This document shows positions 1 to 8,019 of a stretch of DNA of 14,831 nucleotides, one piece after another. Each line of letters opens with the position of its first letter. Positions within the stretch are counted from its first letter, which is position 1. A model generated the notes under the pieces. It worked only from the letters and a program-made list of their open reading frames with translations. It did no database searches and was not told the origin of the DNA. Source of the DNA: Methylotenera sp. (GTDB lineage Bacteria; Pseudomonadota; Gammaproteobacteria; Burkholderiales; Methylophilaceae); the NCBI GenBank assembly GCA_013816325.1, contig JACDEP010000027.1, forward strand, positions 2,612 to 17,442, given 5' to 3'. Made by a program: the position numbers and the translations under genes.

Positions 1-240
1 TACTAAAGGGGCTTCTGTTTTTAAAATCGCATCTGGAATGGCGTCGATATCGGGCGGTGGATTCTCGCCCGGTCCGTCATCCAGATAGTAGCCGCCCGCT
101 CCAGAAGTTTTATTAGGGGTATTTGATTTGGTTTGGCTAGTAACGGGTGCTTTGGTATCAGGTTTAGTCACGACCTCTCCGCCACAAGCAGTAAGTAAGG
201 CAATGGATAACAAGACGATACATTTTTGCAAATTCAACAT
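1..240 (-). CDS. rlpA: RlpA septal-ring lytic transglycosylase lipoprotein, N-terminal part (runs off left edge)
   Basis: Translating the minus strand from the ATG at 240 gives 80 residues of open frame that reach the window edge, so the 3' part is missing. Residues 1-19 are a lipoprotein signal with lipobox LTAC and the lipidated cysteine at position 19. After a Thr/Lys/Pro linker comes GGYYLDDGPGENPPPDIDAIPDA at about 49-71, which resembles the segment just before the double-psi beta-barrel domain of RlpA proteins. RlpA is an outer-membrane lipoprotein; characterised members bind or cleave peptidoglycan strands lacking stem peptides at the septum. The catalytic and SPOR domains, if present, lie outside the window, so activity cannot be judged. 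The ATG overlaps the rodA stop by one base (TGATG), and rlpA is a common neighbour downstream of rodA. Identification is confident from the motif and context together. Confidence 0.88.
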   Translation of the reverse strand, partial: MLNLQKCIVLLSIALLTACGGEVVTKPDTKAPVTSQTKSNTPNKTSGAGGYYLDDGPGENPPPDIDAIPDAILKTEAPLV

Positions 241-1334
241 CAGGTCGCCACCAGTTTTTTATGGGTATGAATGCTCATCAGGATACCGAAACTTAAGCAC
301 AGCGTCACCATAGAGGTGCCGCCATAGCTAATAAGAGGTAATGGTACACCTACCACCGGCAAAATCCCGCTGACCATGCCCATGTTTACAAAAGCATAGG
401 TAAAAAACGTCAGAGTAATGCTACCGGCCAGCAGTCGAGCAAAAGTACTTTGCGCCTGCGAAGCAATCACTAGGCCACGCATGATAATAAAGCTGAACAG
501 TACCAGCAATAGAACAATCCCCAACAAGCCGAACTCTTCGCCGAATACCGCAAAGATGAAATCGGTGGTGCGTTCCGGTAGAAAATCTAATTGGGCCTGT
601 GTGCCATTTAACCAACCCTTGCCGGCAGTACCGCCAGAGCCTAAGGCGATAATGGCCTGTATGGTATGGTAACCTGCACCTAAGGGATCTTGTGTAGGGT
701 CTAGTAAAATCTCAATTCTCCGTCTTTGGTAATCATGTAGCATAGACCATAGTATAGGTGTAGAGGCAGCAAATGCCACTGCACTGCCTAGCAGTAATTT
801 CCAGCTCAGGCCAGCTAGGAACAAAACATAAAAGCCGGATGCGGTGATGAGTAATGCCGTGCCCAGATCTGGTTGCTTCATGATTAAACCTACAGGCACA
901 ATCAGTAATAAAGCACCAATGGCAAAATCGACCATCGTCAGCTTGCCTTCGCGTTTAGCAAAGTACCAAGCCAACATCATGGGCATGGCGATACGCATGA
1001 TTTCCGATGGCTGGATTTGGGTAAAACCTAAGCTTAACCAGCGACGCGCACCATGGCTGATGGAGCCGAACAATGCCACGGCAATCAGTAACAAAACCCC
1101 TAAGACATATAATGGCATTGCAATACGCTCTAGTTGGTTTGGAGCGATATTGGCTGCCCCCCACATGAAACTAAGCGCAACGACAATATTGATGCCTTGC
1201 CCATAAACCCGTGCAAAGCTTTGTCCGGAAGCGCTATATAAAACAAATAGGCCAACCATGAGTGTAAAGAATAGGCACGCCATTAAAAATGAATCGATAT
1301 GTTTAACCAGTGCAGAAAAAATTCGGCTAATCAT
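240..1334 (-). CDS. rodA: RodA peptidoglycan glycosyltransferase (SEDS family)
   Basis: RodA (MrdB) is an inner-membrane SEDS protein that polymerises lipid II into glycan strands during lateral wall growth, paired with PBP2. The 364-residue protein has about ten hydrophobic segments and the usual family length. The conserved loop FLPERTTDFIF is at 251-261, where D258 aligns with the essential SEDS aspartate. The C-terminal signature PLPLISYGGTS is at 331-341. I chose the ATG at 1334 rather than an in-frame start at 1373. It is preceded by a purine-rich GGAAGAAGAA stretch, gives the expected N-terminus, and overlaps the mrdA stop by only 8 bp (ATGATTAG). The longer form would add 13 residues with no family counterpart. 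Coupling to mrdA suggests balanced synthesis of polymerase and transpeptidase. Confidence 0.95.
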   Translation of the reverse strand: MISRIFSALVKHIDSFLMACLFFTLMVGLFVLYSASGQSFARVYGQGINIVVALSFMWGAANIAPNQLERIAMPLYVLGVLLLIAVALFGSISHGARRWLSLGFTQIQPSEIMRIAMPMMLAWYFAKREGKLTMVDFAIGALLLIVPVGLIMKQPDLGTALLITASGFYVLFLAGLSWKLLLGSAVAFAASTPILWSMLHDYQRRRIEILLDPTQDPLGAGYHTIQAIIALGSGGTAGKGWLNGTQAQLDFLPERTTDFIFAVFGEEFGLLGIVLLLVLFSFIIMRGLVIASQAQSTFARLLAGSITLTFFTYAFVNMGMVSGILPVVGVPLPLISYGGTSMVTLCLSFGILMSIHTHKKLVAT

Positions 1335-3288
1335 GGAGTTCTTCTTCCGGCACAGCAATAGGTGTATTACCAAGTTTCACAGGTTTTATCGGTTTTTTAA
1401 CCAGGTCTTTAATGGTAGGCGCAGGGTTCACTGGTTCTACGGGTACCTTTCCTAGTAAGTAATAATCCATTACTTTACGCGCAATCGGGCCAGCTGTAGA
1501 ACCGCCATGCTGACCGTTCTCCACAATGACGGCCATCGCAATGGTGGGGTCCTCAGCCGGCGCATAAGCAATAAACAGCGCGTGATCACGGTGGCGCTCA
1601 TTAATGGCATTGGCATTATATTTTTCATTCTGCTTGATGCCGATCACTTGTGCAGTACCGGTTTTTGCAGCAATAAAATAGCCCGCATTTGCACCTACGC
1701 TGGCTGCAGTACCGCCGGGTAGGGTCACATCCATCATGCCGCGTTTTACCAAAGCCACATTTTCTGGGTCAAGTTCTATTTTATCTTGCATCTCGTTGGG
1801 TATTATCTTTATTTCTCCGGTTATAGCCTTCTGAATCTGGCTAACGATATGTGGTTTCATGGCTACTCCGTTGTTCGCCAGTATAGAAGTGGCTTGGGCC
1901 AGTTGCATAGGCGTAACCAAAGTATAACCTTGACCTATGCCTACAATGACTGTTTCCCCTTGGTACCATGGCTGTTTATATCGGCGCATTTTCCATTCCG
2001 GCGTCGGCAATAAACCTTCAATCTCACCTTGAATATCAAGGCCAGATTTCCTACCGAAACCAAAGTGGCGAGAAAACGCTGCGAGTTTCTCAATGCCCAG
2101 TTCCATGGCAAGGCCATAAAAGAACGTGTCACAGGAAACTGTAATAGCTTTCTGTATATCTACAGTGCCATGTCCACCTGGCTTCCAGTCGCGATAGCGG
2201 TGCACACTATTCGGCAAGGTAAAATAACCGCCATCCTGAATACTAAAAGGTGGTTTTCGCTTGCCATTCTCCAACCCCGCCATGGCTGCAAATGGCTTAA
2301 AAGTTGAGCCTGGCGGATAGATGCCGCGCAATGGGCGATTAATTAATGGTTTGTCGATTGAGTCATTGAGAAGTTTCCAGTTATCCACATCAATGCCATC
2401 AACAAATAAATTAGGATCAAAAGTAGGTTGACTGACGAAACTCAGCACTTCACCCGTTTTAGGATTGATGGCAACCAGCGCCCCACGGTTATTACCAAAA
2501 GCTGTTTCGGCAATTTCTTGCAGTTTACTGTCAATAGAAAGAACCAAGTTGTCACCAGGTGTAGGCGGAGTGCTGGAGAGTACTCGCACGGCGCGACCAT
2601 CGGCATCAATTTCTACCTGCTGGAAACCGGTAGTGCCATGTAAGTAACGCTCGTAATATTGTTCCAAACCGCTTTTGCCGACATGGTCTGAGCCTTTGTA
2701 ATTTGATAAGTCACCGGCTTTTTCCAAGTTCACCAAGTCTTTATCATTGATGCGGCCAATATAACCTAACATGTGAGCGCCCATTTTACCGAATGGATAA
2801 TGGCGGAATAAACGCGACTTGATTTCCACGCCAGGAAAGCGGTAATGATTAACGGCAAATCGGGCAGCTTCAGTTTCGTTTAAATGAGTGCGAATCGGGA
2901 TGCTCTCAAAGTTATGGCTTTGTTCGCGAAATTTATTGAAGCGTTTACGGTCCAGCGCACTGATTTCCACAAACTGGCTGACTTCTTCTATAGTTGCTTC
3001 CAGATTCTCAACTTTTGATGGTGTGATTTCTAAAGTATAAACAAAGAAATTATGCGCAAGGATGACCCCATTCTTGTCTAGGATCAGCCCGCGATTCGGC
3101 ACAATCGGTACTAGGGAAATTCGGTTGTTTTCGGCGAGGGTTTGATAATGCTGGTATTGCTTGACCTGAAGATAAAAGAATCTTGCAACCAATATGCTAA
3201 ACAAAGCCAGTACGACAAAGGCAGTAAAACCTAGCCTGAGCTTAAAATAATACTGCTCATGCTGATAATTTTTTAATTCTGCGCGCAT
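1327..3288 (-). CDS. mrdA: Penicillin-binding protein 2, elongation-specific DD-transpeptidase
   Basis: PBP2 cross-links new glycan strands in the side wall and works with RodA. The 653-residue protein has a cytoplasmic N-terminus and a single membrane anchor at about 20-40. A pedestal domain follows with the RGLILDKNG motif near 66-74 and HMLGYIGRI near 172-180. The transpeptidase domain shows the three active-site motifs: STFK with nucleophile S328 and K331, SCD at 385-387, and KTGTAQ at 542-547. The C-terminal 40 residues (about 613-653) are a Pro/Lys-rich tail without visible domain structure. The ATG at 3288 lies 9 bp after the mreD stop. No clear Shine-Dalgarno sequence precedes it, so coupling to mreD translation is likely. 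Family assignment is firm and all catalytic residues are intact. Confidence 0.96.
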   Translation of the reverse strand: MRAELKNYQHEQYYFKLRLGFTAFVVLALFSILVARFFYLQVKQYQHYQTLAENNRISLVPIVPNRGLILDKNGVILAHNFFVYTLEITPSKVENLEATIEEVSQFVEISALDRKRFNKFREQSHNFESIPIRTHLNETEAARFAVNHYRFPGVEIKSRLFRHYPFGKMGAHMLGYIGRINDKDLVNLEKAGDLSNYKGSDHVGKSGLEQYYERYLHGTTGFQQVEIDADGRAVRVLSSTPPTPGDNLVLSIDSKLQEIAETAFGNNRGALVAINPKTGEVLSFVSQPTFDPNLFVDGIDVDNWKLLNDSIDKPLINRPLRGIYPPGSTFKPFAAMAGLENGKRKPPFSIQDGGYFTLPNSVHRYRDWKPGGHGTVDIQKAITVSCDTFFYGLAMELGIEKLAAFSRHFGFGRKSGLDIQGEIEGLLPTPEWKMRRYKQPWYQGETVIVGIGQGYTLVTPMQLAQATSILANNGVAMKPHIVSQIQKAITGEIKIIPNEMQDKIELDPENVALVKRGMMDVTLPGGTAASVGANAGYFIAAKTGTAQVIGIKQNEKYNANAINERHRDHALFIAYAPAEDPTIAMAVIVENGQHGGSTAGPIARKVMDYYLLGKVPVEPVNPAPTIKDLVKKPIKPVKLGNTPIAVPEEELHD

Positions 3289-3297
3289 GCTTTGGAG

Positions 3298-3777
3298 CTA
3301 AGAACCACGTGAACGTCCGCCAACATTCAAGCCAAAAAACACGGCTAGTTGCCATAACAGCACGCCGGTCACGCACGGCAAAAAATATAACCAACCTAAA
3401 GGATCAGCCCCGCTGAAAGTTTTAAGTATCAATAGTACTAGCTGAGAAATAATGAGTAATAGAAATACATAGAAAGCTTGCTGGATACCATTAAACAGCA
3501 CTAGGCGGCGTTGGTAGTAAACAGCAAAAAATGCGGCTACCGTATAAGCGAGTGCATATTGGCCGAATGTGCCACCCGTGGCCAAATCGACAAATAAACC
3601 AACAAACCAGGCGGTACCGATGTTACATAAGTTAGGTGCACGTATGAGCCAAAATATGATGGTGAGGAATACAAAGTCTGGGCGTATTTTTAATGCGATC
3701 CCGCTCCACGGTAACAATAGACAGATGAATGCTAATAGCAATGAAAGGTAAATGGTTTTGAGCTTATTCGGATGCAT
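3298..3777 (-). CDS. mreD: Rod shape-determining protein MreD
   Basis: MreD is a small polytopic inner-membrane protein of the rod complex that interacts with MreC. From the ATG at 3777 it has 159 residues, close to the family length, with five or six hydrophobic segments. The conserved pattern LRPDF is present here as KIRPDFVFL at about 30-38, followed by GLFVDLATGGTFGQ near 60-73, typical of MreD. The start is uncertain: a GTG at 3786 sits directly after the mreC stop TGA and would add three residues (GTG AGC CTA). I prefer the ATG because of codon type, but both lie within nine bases and either would be coupled to mreC. Function rests on the motifs and on its position between mreC and mrdA. 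Confidence 0.93.
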   Translation of the reverse strand: MHPNKLKTIYLSLLLAFICLLLPWSGIALKIRPDFVFLTIIFWLIRAPNLCNIGTAWFVGLFVDLATGGTFGQYALAYTVAAFFAVYYQRRLVLFNGIQQAFYVFLLLIISQLVLLILKTFSGADPLGWLYFLPCVTGVLLWQLAVFFGLNVGGRSRGS

Positions 3778-3786
3778 TAGGCTCAC

Positions 3787-4806
3787 TCACTCAGGCGCAG
3801 TATTCTTGGTTGGTTTCACCGCATCTACCGGCACTGCTTGCTTTACAGATTTCTCAGAGGGTTTTCCGATGGGTTTTTCGTAGGGTTTCGCCATTTCACT
3901 CTTTGCCGCATTTGAATGGGCGGGGTGATGAGTACGTAATGCCATTTCTGTTTCCGGGATACTCACGAGCAATACCTGACGATGATTCTCTACGCCACCA
4001 GTGGGGACGCAGATAATTCTCGCAAAGGGTGAATCCGGTGTGATCTCGATTTGTGACACAGTGGCTACCGCTAGCCCCGCAGGATAAACGCCATCGATAC
4101 CTGAAGTGACGAGTTTATCGCCTCGCTTGATATCAACGTTGGTGGGTAAAAACGGTAGGTCCAAGGTGTTGTCCCGGCCATGACCAAACGCAATGGCACG
4201 CAAGCCATTACGTTCAACTTGCACAGGAATCGCCAGAGATTTGTCGGTAATCAAGGTCACTTCACTGCTCATGGGATAAGTACGGGTCACTTGGCCAATT
4301 ACGCCTGTAGCATCAACCACGGCTTCGCCCGTGAGGATTTGATGCGTCTCGCCGCGATTGACGATAATTTTTTTAGTAAATGGATCACGTCCAACATGCA
4401 TGATTTCACTCAAGACACTGCTTTGCACTAATGCTTTATTGGCTTTTAATAATTCACGAAGATTATCGTTTTCCAGCGTTAAGGTATTGAGTTGTTGCAA
4501 TGCGATATTCTGCTTGAGTACCTGTGTTTTTAATTCTGAATTTTCTTTAAGCAAGCGATGATGTGTAGAAAAATATTCCGCGGTGGCGTGGTACAGCTCG
4601 GTAGGCGCATTAGCAACTACTTGCAAGGGATGTAATATCCCCATCAAATTTAAACGTACAGTAGTCAAATATTGCAAACGTGAATCTGTAGCCATCAAGG
4701 CCATGGATAAGGCAGAGAAAAATACTAGGCGCGCAAATGCACTTGGACCGCGCACAAAGAATGCCGGGGCCTGCTGTTGTTCCAGTTTATTGAAGCTACG
4801 CGCCAT
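3787..4806 (-). CDS. mreC: Rod shape-determining protein MreC
   Basis: MreC is a bitopic inner-membrane protein whose periplasmic part scaffolds PBP2 and activates the RodA-PBP2 pair. The 339-residue protein has a short cytoplasmic N-terminus and one membrane segment at about 22-40, then the family motif DSRLQYLTTVR (41-51). A coiled coil follows at about 75-122, and a two-barrel beta domain at about 125-285 with GVIGQV (168-173) and KLVTSGIDGVYPAGL (231-245). The last 50 residues are a Lys/Pro-rich tail with repeated EKP/GKP units, probably disordered; MreC tails vary widely between species. The ATG at 4806 lacks a strong Shine-Dalgarno sequence, and the leader is very AT-rich. A hairpin between mreB and this gene may lower its expression relative to mreB. 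Confidence 0.95.
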   Translation of the reverse strand: MARSFNKLEQQQAPAFFVRGPSAFARLVFFSALSMALMATDSRLQYLTTVRLNLMGILHPLQVVANAPTELYHATAEYFSTHHRLLKENSELKTQVLKQNIALQQLNTLTLENDNLRELLKANKALVQSSVLSEIMHVGRDPFTKKIIVNRGETHQILTGEAVVDATGVIGQVTRTYPMSSEVTLITDKSLAIPVQVERNGLRAIAFGHGRDNTLDLPFLPTNVDIKRGDKLVTSGIDGVYPAGLAVATVSQIEITPDSPFARIICVPTGGVENHRQVLLVSIPETEMALRTHHPAHSNAAKSEMAKPYEKPIGKPSEKSVKQAVPVDAVKPTKNTAPE

Positions 4807-4865
4807 TGATTTACTATAATAAGGATTAACTATATAAGCTTTATTTTTTTATATTACTCTATATA

Positions 4866-4894
4866 AATTTAGGCCGTATGAAACGGCCTAAATT
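4866..4894 (-). terminator. Hairpin between mreB and mreC, possible attenuating terminator
   Basis: A perfect 12-bp inverted repeat (AATTTAGGCCGT and its complement) encloses a 5-base loop. It lies 40 bp after the mreB stop codon and 60 bp before the mreC start. In the minus-strand direction the GC-rich core is followed by AAATTTATAT, a short and imperfect U-rich tail. It may therefore be a partial rather than a full terminator. A partial stop here would let the abundant filament protein MreB be made in excess over MreC and MreD. The other reading is an mRNA-stabilising 3' stem for a processed mreB message. Confidence 0.5.
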
Positions 4895-4934
4895 CACTGC
4901 ATATCTCAATTAACCAAGCTTGCTGATTCTGAGC

Positions 4935-5978
4935 TTATTCGTACGCAAAAACACTACCCAATTTGTCCATTTCTTCCAATGCACGTCCACAGCCACGTGC
5001 TACACAGGTTAATGGCTCTTCTGCTACGATCACCGGCAAGCCAGTTTCCTCTACCAACAATCTATCCAGGTCGCGCAGCAATGCACCACCACCCGTTAGT
5101 ACCATGCCTTTTTCAGCAATGTCTGCGCCTAGTTCCGGTGGCGTTTGTTCAAGGGCAGACTTCACCGCACCTACAATAGAATTCAATGGCTCAGTCAATG
5201 CTTCCAGGATTTCATTGCTGGAAATCGTGAATTTACGCGGCAAGCCTTCTGCCAGATTGCGGCCAGTCACTTCCATTTCCAATACGGCAGATCCAGGAAA
5301 AGCTGAACCAATGGTTTTCTTGATATTTTCAGCGGTAGGTTCAGAAATCTGCATACCGTAATTGCGGCGAATGTAGTCAATAATGGCTTGGTCAAATTTA
5401 TCGCCGCCTACGCGCTCGGATTTTGCATAAACGATACCACCTAGTGAAATCACCCCCACTTCCGTGGTACCGCCGCCGATATCGACGACCATAGACCCAG
5501 TAGCTTCTGCCACCGGCATGCCGGCGCCGATCGCCGCGGCCATCGGCTCTTCAATCAGGAATACTTGTTTAGCGCCAGCGCGCTCGGCAGATTCCTTAAT
5601 CGCACGGCGTTCAACTTGGGTGGAGCCAACCGGTACGCAGATGATGATGCGCGGACTAGGCGAGAACCAGCGTGAATCGTGTACGCGGCGGATAAAATAC
5701 TTAAGCATTTGTTCGGTGATGGTGAAATCGGCAATCACGCCGTCCTTCATCGGGCGAATCGCCTGGATATTTGCCGGTGAGCGTCCGAGCATACCTTTCG
5801 CTTCAGCACCCACTGCCAGCAAGATTTTTTTCCCTTGCGGGCCGCCCTCAAGACGAATGGCGACTACGGACGGTTCATCTAAAACGATACCTTTGCCGCG
5901 GGCATAAATTAAGGTATTTGCAGTACCTAAATCGATGGCTAGATCATTTGAAAAGTAGCTATTTATTAAACCGAACAT
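4935..5978 (-). CDS. mreB: Rod shape-determining protein MreB (bacterial actin)
   Basis: MreB is an actin-like ATPase that forms membrane-bound filaments guiding lateral wall synthesis. The 347 residues match the family length. An amphipathic N-terminal segment MFGLINSYFS suits direct membrane binding. The nucleotide-binding motifs are intact: phosphate loop 1 DLGTANT at 16-22, EEP at 143-145, phosphate loop 2 DIGGGTTEVG at 166-175, and the adenosine motif TGGGALL at 295-301. The ATG at 5978 is preceded by AGGA 8 bases upstream (5987-5990). It is the first gene of the rod cluster and diverges from gatC across a 206-bp spacer that must hold its promoter. The gene is separated from mreC by a hairpin-bearing spacer. 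Nothing unusual is seen in the protein. Confidence 0.98.
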   Translation of the reverse strand: MFGLINSYFSNDLAIDLGTANTLIYARGKGIVLDEPSVVAIRLEGGPQGKKILLAVGAEAKGMLGRSPANIQAIRPMKDGVIADFTITEQMLKYFIRRVHDSRWFSPSPRIIICVPVGSTQVERRAIKESAERAGAKQVFLIEEPMAAAIGAGMPVAEATGSMVVDIGGGTTEVGVISLGGIVYAKSERVGGDKFDQAIIDYIRRNYGMQISEPTAENIKKTIGSAFPGSAVLEMEVTGRNLAEGLPRKFTISSNEILEALTEPLNSIVGAVKSALEQTPPELGADIAEKGMVLTGGGALLRDLDRLLVEETGLPVIVAEEPLTCVARGCGRALEEMDKLGSVFAYE

Positions 5979-6040
5979 TATGTTTTTCCTGTATCTGGGG
6001 CAAGATGACGTCTTAAACTTATTTTACAACTGTTTGGCGC

Positions 6041-6069
6041 TTAAGGCGCGCATAAAATCAAGGTATAAT
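6041..6069 (+). promoter_or_regulatory. Probable sigma-70-type promoter for gatCAB
   Basis: A perfect -10 hexamer TATAAT lies at 6064-6069. With a 17-base spacer the -35 position holds TTAAGG (6041-6046), which matches only three of six consensus bases. Transcription would start near 6076 and leave a leader of about 109 bases before the gatC start codon. The -10 is the centre of a symmetrical GGTATAATACC, so the same site reads TATTAT on the minus strand and might also serve mreB. The -10 is convincing; the -35 and the start point are inferred. Confidence 0.5.
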
Positions 6070-6087
6070 ACCGCATATCTCGTTGAA

Positions 6088-6113
6088 AATTAAGATGCGA
6101 TTACATCTTAATT
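6088..6113. promoter_or_regulatory. Perfect 10-bp inverted repeat in the mreB/gatC spacer
   Basis: AATTAAGATG at 6088-6097 is followed by the 6-base loop CGATTA and the exact complement CATCTTAATT at 6104-6113. In the plus direction it would form a hairpin near the 5' end of the gatC leader. In the minus direction it lies upstream of any mreB promoter. It could be a protein-binding site or a leader RNA stem. The stem is AT-rich and has no clean U-tract after it, so I do not call it a terminator. The repeat is certain; its role is unknown. Confidence 0.45.
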
Positions 6114-6184
6114 ACAAATTGAAGTGATATAAAAATAACAGCAACGTTTAAATTTTCAATTATTGAATTTTGGATTATTAAGGC

Positions 6185-6499
6185 ATGGCACTTAGCACTG
6201 AAGATATAAAAAAAATCGCCCATCTTTCACGCATCGAAGTTGACGATAATGAAGCTGCGGCGACTCTTACCAAGCTTTCTGGCATTTTAGGATTAATCGA
6301 GCAAATGCAGGCAGTGGATACTACCGGCATCGCTCCTATGTCGCATTCTCAAGACATTAGTCAGCGCTTGCGTAATGATGTCGTCACCAAAACCAATGAA
6401 CGTGAAGCATTCCAGGCCATTGCACCGCACTTGGGTAATGGCTCTACTGAACCAGCAGTCGCCAATGGGCTATATCTTGTTCCCAAAGTCATCGAATAG
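6185..6499 (+). CDS. gatC: Asp/Glu-tRNA amidotransferase subunit C
   Basis: GatC is the small subunit of GatCAB, which amidates Asp-tRNA(Asn) and/or Glu-tRNA(Gln) in the cytoplasm. It wraps around and stabilises the GatA-GatB interface. The 104-residue protein shows the family pattern: an N-terminal helix with IKKIAHLSRIEV (8-19), then the ...DTTGIAPMSH segment at 45-54 and LRNDVV at 62-67. The C-terminal LYLVPKVIE (96-104) is the usual ending. The ATG at 6185 has only a weak ribosome site (AAGG, one base from the start, and GGA further upstream), but the N-terminus matches the family. It is the first gene of a compact operon, with gatA starting 20 bp downstream. Confidence 0.96.
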   Translation: MALSTEDIKKIAHLSRIEVDDNEAAATLTKLSGILGLIEQMQAVDTTGIAPMSHSQDISQRLRNDVVTKTNEREAFQAIAPHLGNGSTEPAVANGLYLVPKVIE

Positions 6500-6519
6500 T
6501 TAATAATCGAATAAAAATC

Positions 6520-8019
6520 ATGATAAATAGTTCCTTGAAACAACTTGGGGAAATGCTCCAGGCTAAGAAAATTTCCAGCGTTGAATTAACGCAATCATTC
6601 CTTTCCCGCATCCAGCAATACAATCCAGACATCAATGCTTATATTGCCCTGGATGAAGCTAAGACATTGACACAAGCTAAAGCGGCCGATGCACTTATTG
6701 CCAGCGGCGATACTACGCCTTTAACCGGAATACCCATCGCACAAAAAGATATCTTCTGCGCAAAGGGCTGGAAGACGACTTGCGGCTCCAAGATGCTGGC
6801 GAATTTTATAGCACCTTACGATGCGCATGTCATTACCCAATTTGATGCCGCAGGGGCTGTAAACTTGGGCAAAACCAATATGGACGAGTTCGCAATGGGC
6901 TCATCAAACGAAACTAGTTATTTCGGTGGCGTTAAAAACCCATGGGATTTTAAACGCGTACCAGGCGGCAGTAGCGGCGGCAGTGCTGCAGCGGTAGCGG
7001 CCAGACTTTGTGCGGCCGCAACGGGCACCGATACTGGCGGTTCTATTAGACAACCGGCAAGTCTTTGCGGGTTTACCGGTTTAAAACCGACCTACGGCGT
7101 GGTGTCACGTTACGGCATGATTGCCTTCGCTTCATCATTAGACCAGGCCGGCCCGATGGCGAAAAGCGCAGAAGACTGCGCCTTGATGATGAACGTAATG
7201 GCTGGCTTCGACGAACGCGACTCCACTAGCCTGCAACGCGAAAAAGAAGACTATACTCGCGACCTTCATAAACCTTTGCAAGGCTTGAAAATCGGCCTGC
7301 CTAAAGAGTTCTTTGCCGAAGGCTTGGATGCGAATGTAGGCAAAGTCATTGAAGGCGCGATTGCCGAATACAAAAAATTAGGCGCTGAGATTGTCGATAT
7401 CTCATTGCCGAATACCGGTTTATCCATTCCAGTGTATTACGTGCTGGCGCCGGCTGAGGCTTCAAGCAACTTGTCACGTTACGATGGTGTGCGTTATGGG
7501 CATCGTGCAGAATCATATACAGACCTGATGGATATGTACTGCAAGAGCCGTGCCGAAGGTTTTGGCGCAGAGGTCAAACGCCGTATTTTGATTGGCACCT
7601 ATGTATTAAGCGCTGGTTATTATGATGCTTACTATCTTAAAGCTCAGCAGATTCGCCGCCTGATTGCACAAGACTTTGTAGAAGCATTTAAACAATGTGA
7701 TGTCATCATGGGGCCAGCTGCGCCTTCAACTGCTTTTAAAGCAGGTGAAAAAGTCGATGATCCGGTAGCGATGTACCTACAAGACATTTATACCATTTCG
7801 ACTAACTTAGCAGGTTTGCCAGGGATGAGCGTGCCGGCTGGTTTTAGCACCGGTAGCGATGGCAAAGTTTTACCGGTTGGCTTGCAAATCATTGGTAATT
7901 ATTTTGATGAAGCGCGCATGCTCAATGTGGCGCATCAATATCAACAAGTGACGGATTGGCATGCTCAAATTCCAAATTTGGGCAAGCCAAACTTAGTCCT
8001 TCCAGAGGAGTTGAAGTAA
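6520..8019 (+). CDS. gatA: Asp/Glu-tRNA amidotransferase subunit A
   Basis: GatA is the amidase subunit that releases ammonia from glutamine (or asparagine) and channels it to GatB. The 499-residue protein belongs to the amidase signature family. The Ser-cisSer-Lys triad is intact: K76 (IPIAQKDIF), S151 in the GGSSGGSAAAVAA stretch (149-161), and S175 in DTGGSIRQPAS (171-181). The spacings of 75 and 24 residues are those of characterised GatA enzymes. The ATG at 6520 lies 20 bp after gatC in an AT-rich gap without a recognisable Shine-Dalgarno sequence. Coupled translation or re-initiation is therefore likely. The stop TAA shares one base with the gatB start. The start agrees with the usual N-terminus of the family, and no anomaly is visible. 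Confidence 0.97.
   Translation: MINSSLKQLGEMLQAKKISSVELTQSFLSRIQQYNPDINAYIALDEAKTLTQAKAADALIASGDTTPLTGIPIAQKDIFCAKGWKTTCGSKMLANFIAPYDAHVITQFDAAGAVNLGKTNMDEFAMGSSNETSYFGGVKNPWDFKRVPGGSSGGSAAAVAARLCAAATGTDTGGSIRQPASLCGFTGLKPTYGVVSRYGMIAFASSLDQAGPMAKSAEDCALMMNVMAGFDERDSTSLQREKEDYTRDLHKPLQGLKIGLPKEFFAEGLDANVGKVIEGAIAEYKKLGAEIVDISLPNTGLSIPVYYVLAPAEASSNLSRYDGVRYGHRAESYTDLMDMYCKSRAEGFGAEVKRRILIGTYVLSAGYYDAYYLKAQQIRRLIAQDFVEAFKQCDVIMGPAAPSTAFKAGEKVDDPVAMYLQDIYTISTNLAGLPGMSVPAGFSTGSDGKVLPVGLQIIGNYFDEARMLNVAHQYQQVTDWHAQIPNLGKPNLVLPEELK
8004..8010 (+). promoter_or_regulatory. Strong ribosome binding site that fixes the gatB start
   Basis: AGAGGAG inside the last codons of gatA lies 8 bases before the ATG at 8019. 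It supports that start over an in-frame ATG at 7956 further inside gatA, which would add 21 residues unlike any GatB N-terminus. Confidence 0.85.

Noticed and set aside
128..313. 61-codon plus-strand open frame at the left edge
   Set aside because: It lies opposite the rlpA start and the rodA end, both firmly identified on the minus strand.
1335..1373. 13-residue N-terminal extension of rodA
   Set aside because: It lies fully inside mrdA. The ATG at 1334 gives the family N-terminus and has a purine-rich ribosome site.
4963..5907. Long plus-strand open frames opposite mreB (132 and 147 codons)
   Set aside because: They mirror the strong codon bias of mreB, have no ribosome site and resemble no family; shadows of the real gene.
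7956..8018. N-terminal extension of gatB from an ATG inside gatA
   Set aside because: The ATG at 8019 has a strong Shine-Dalgarno sequence and the standard N-terminus; the extension is the gatA C-terminus read out of frame.
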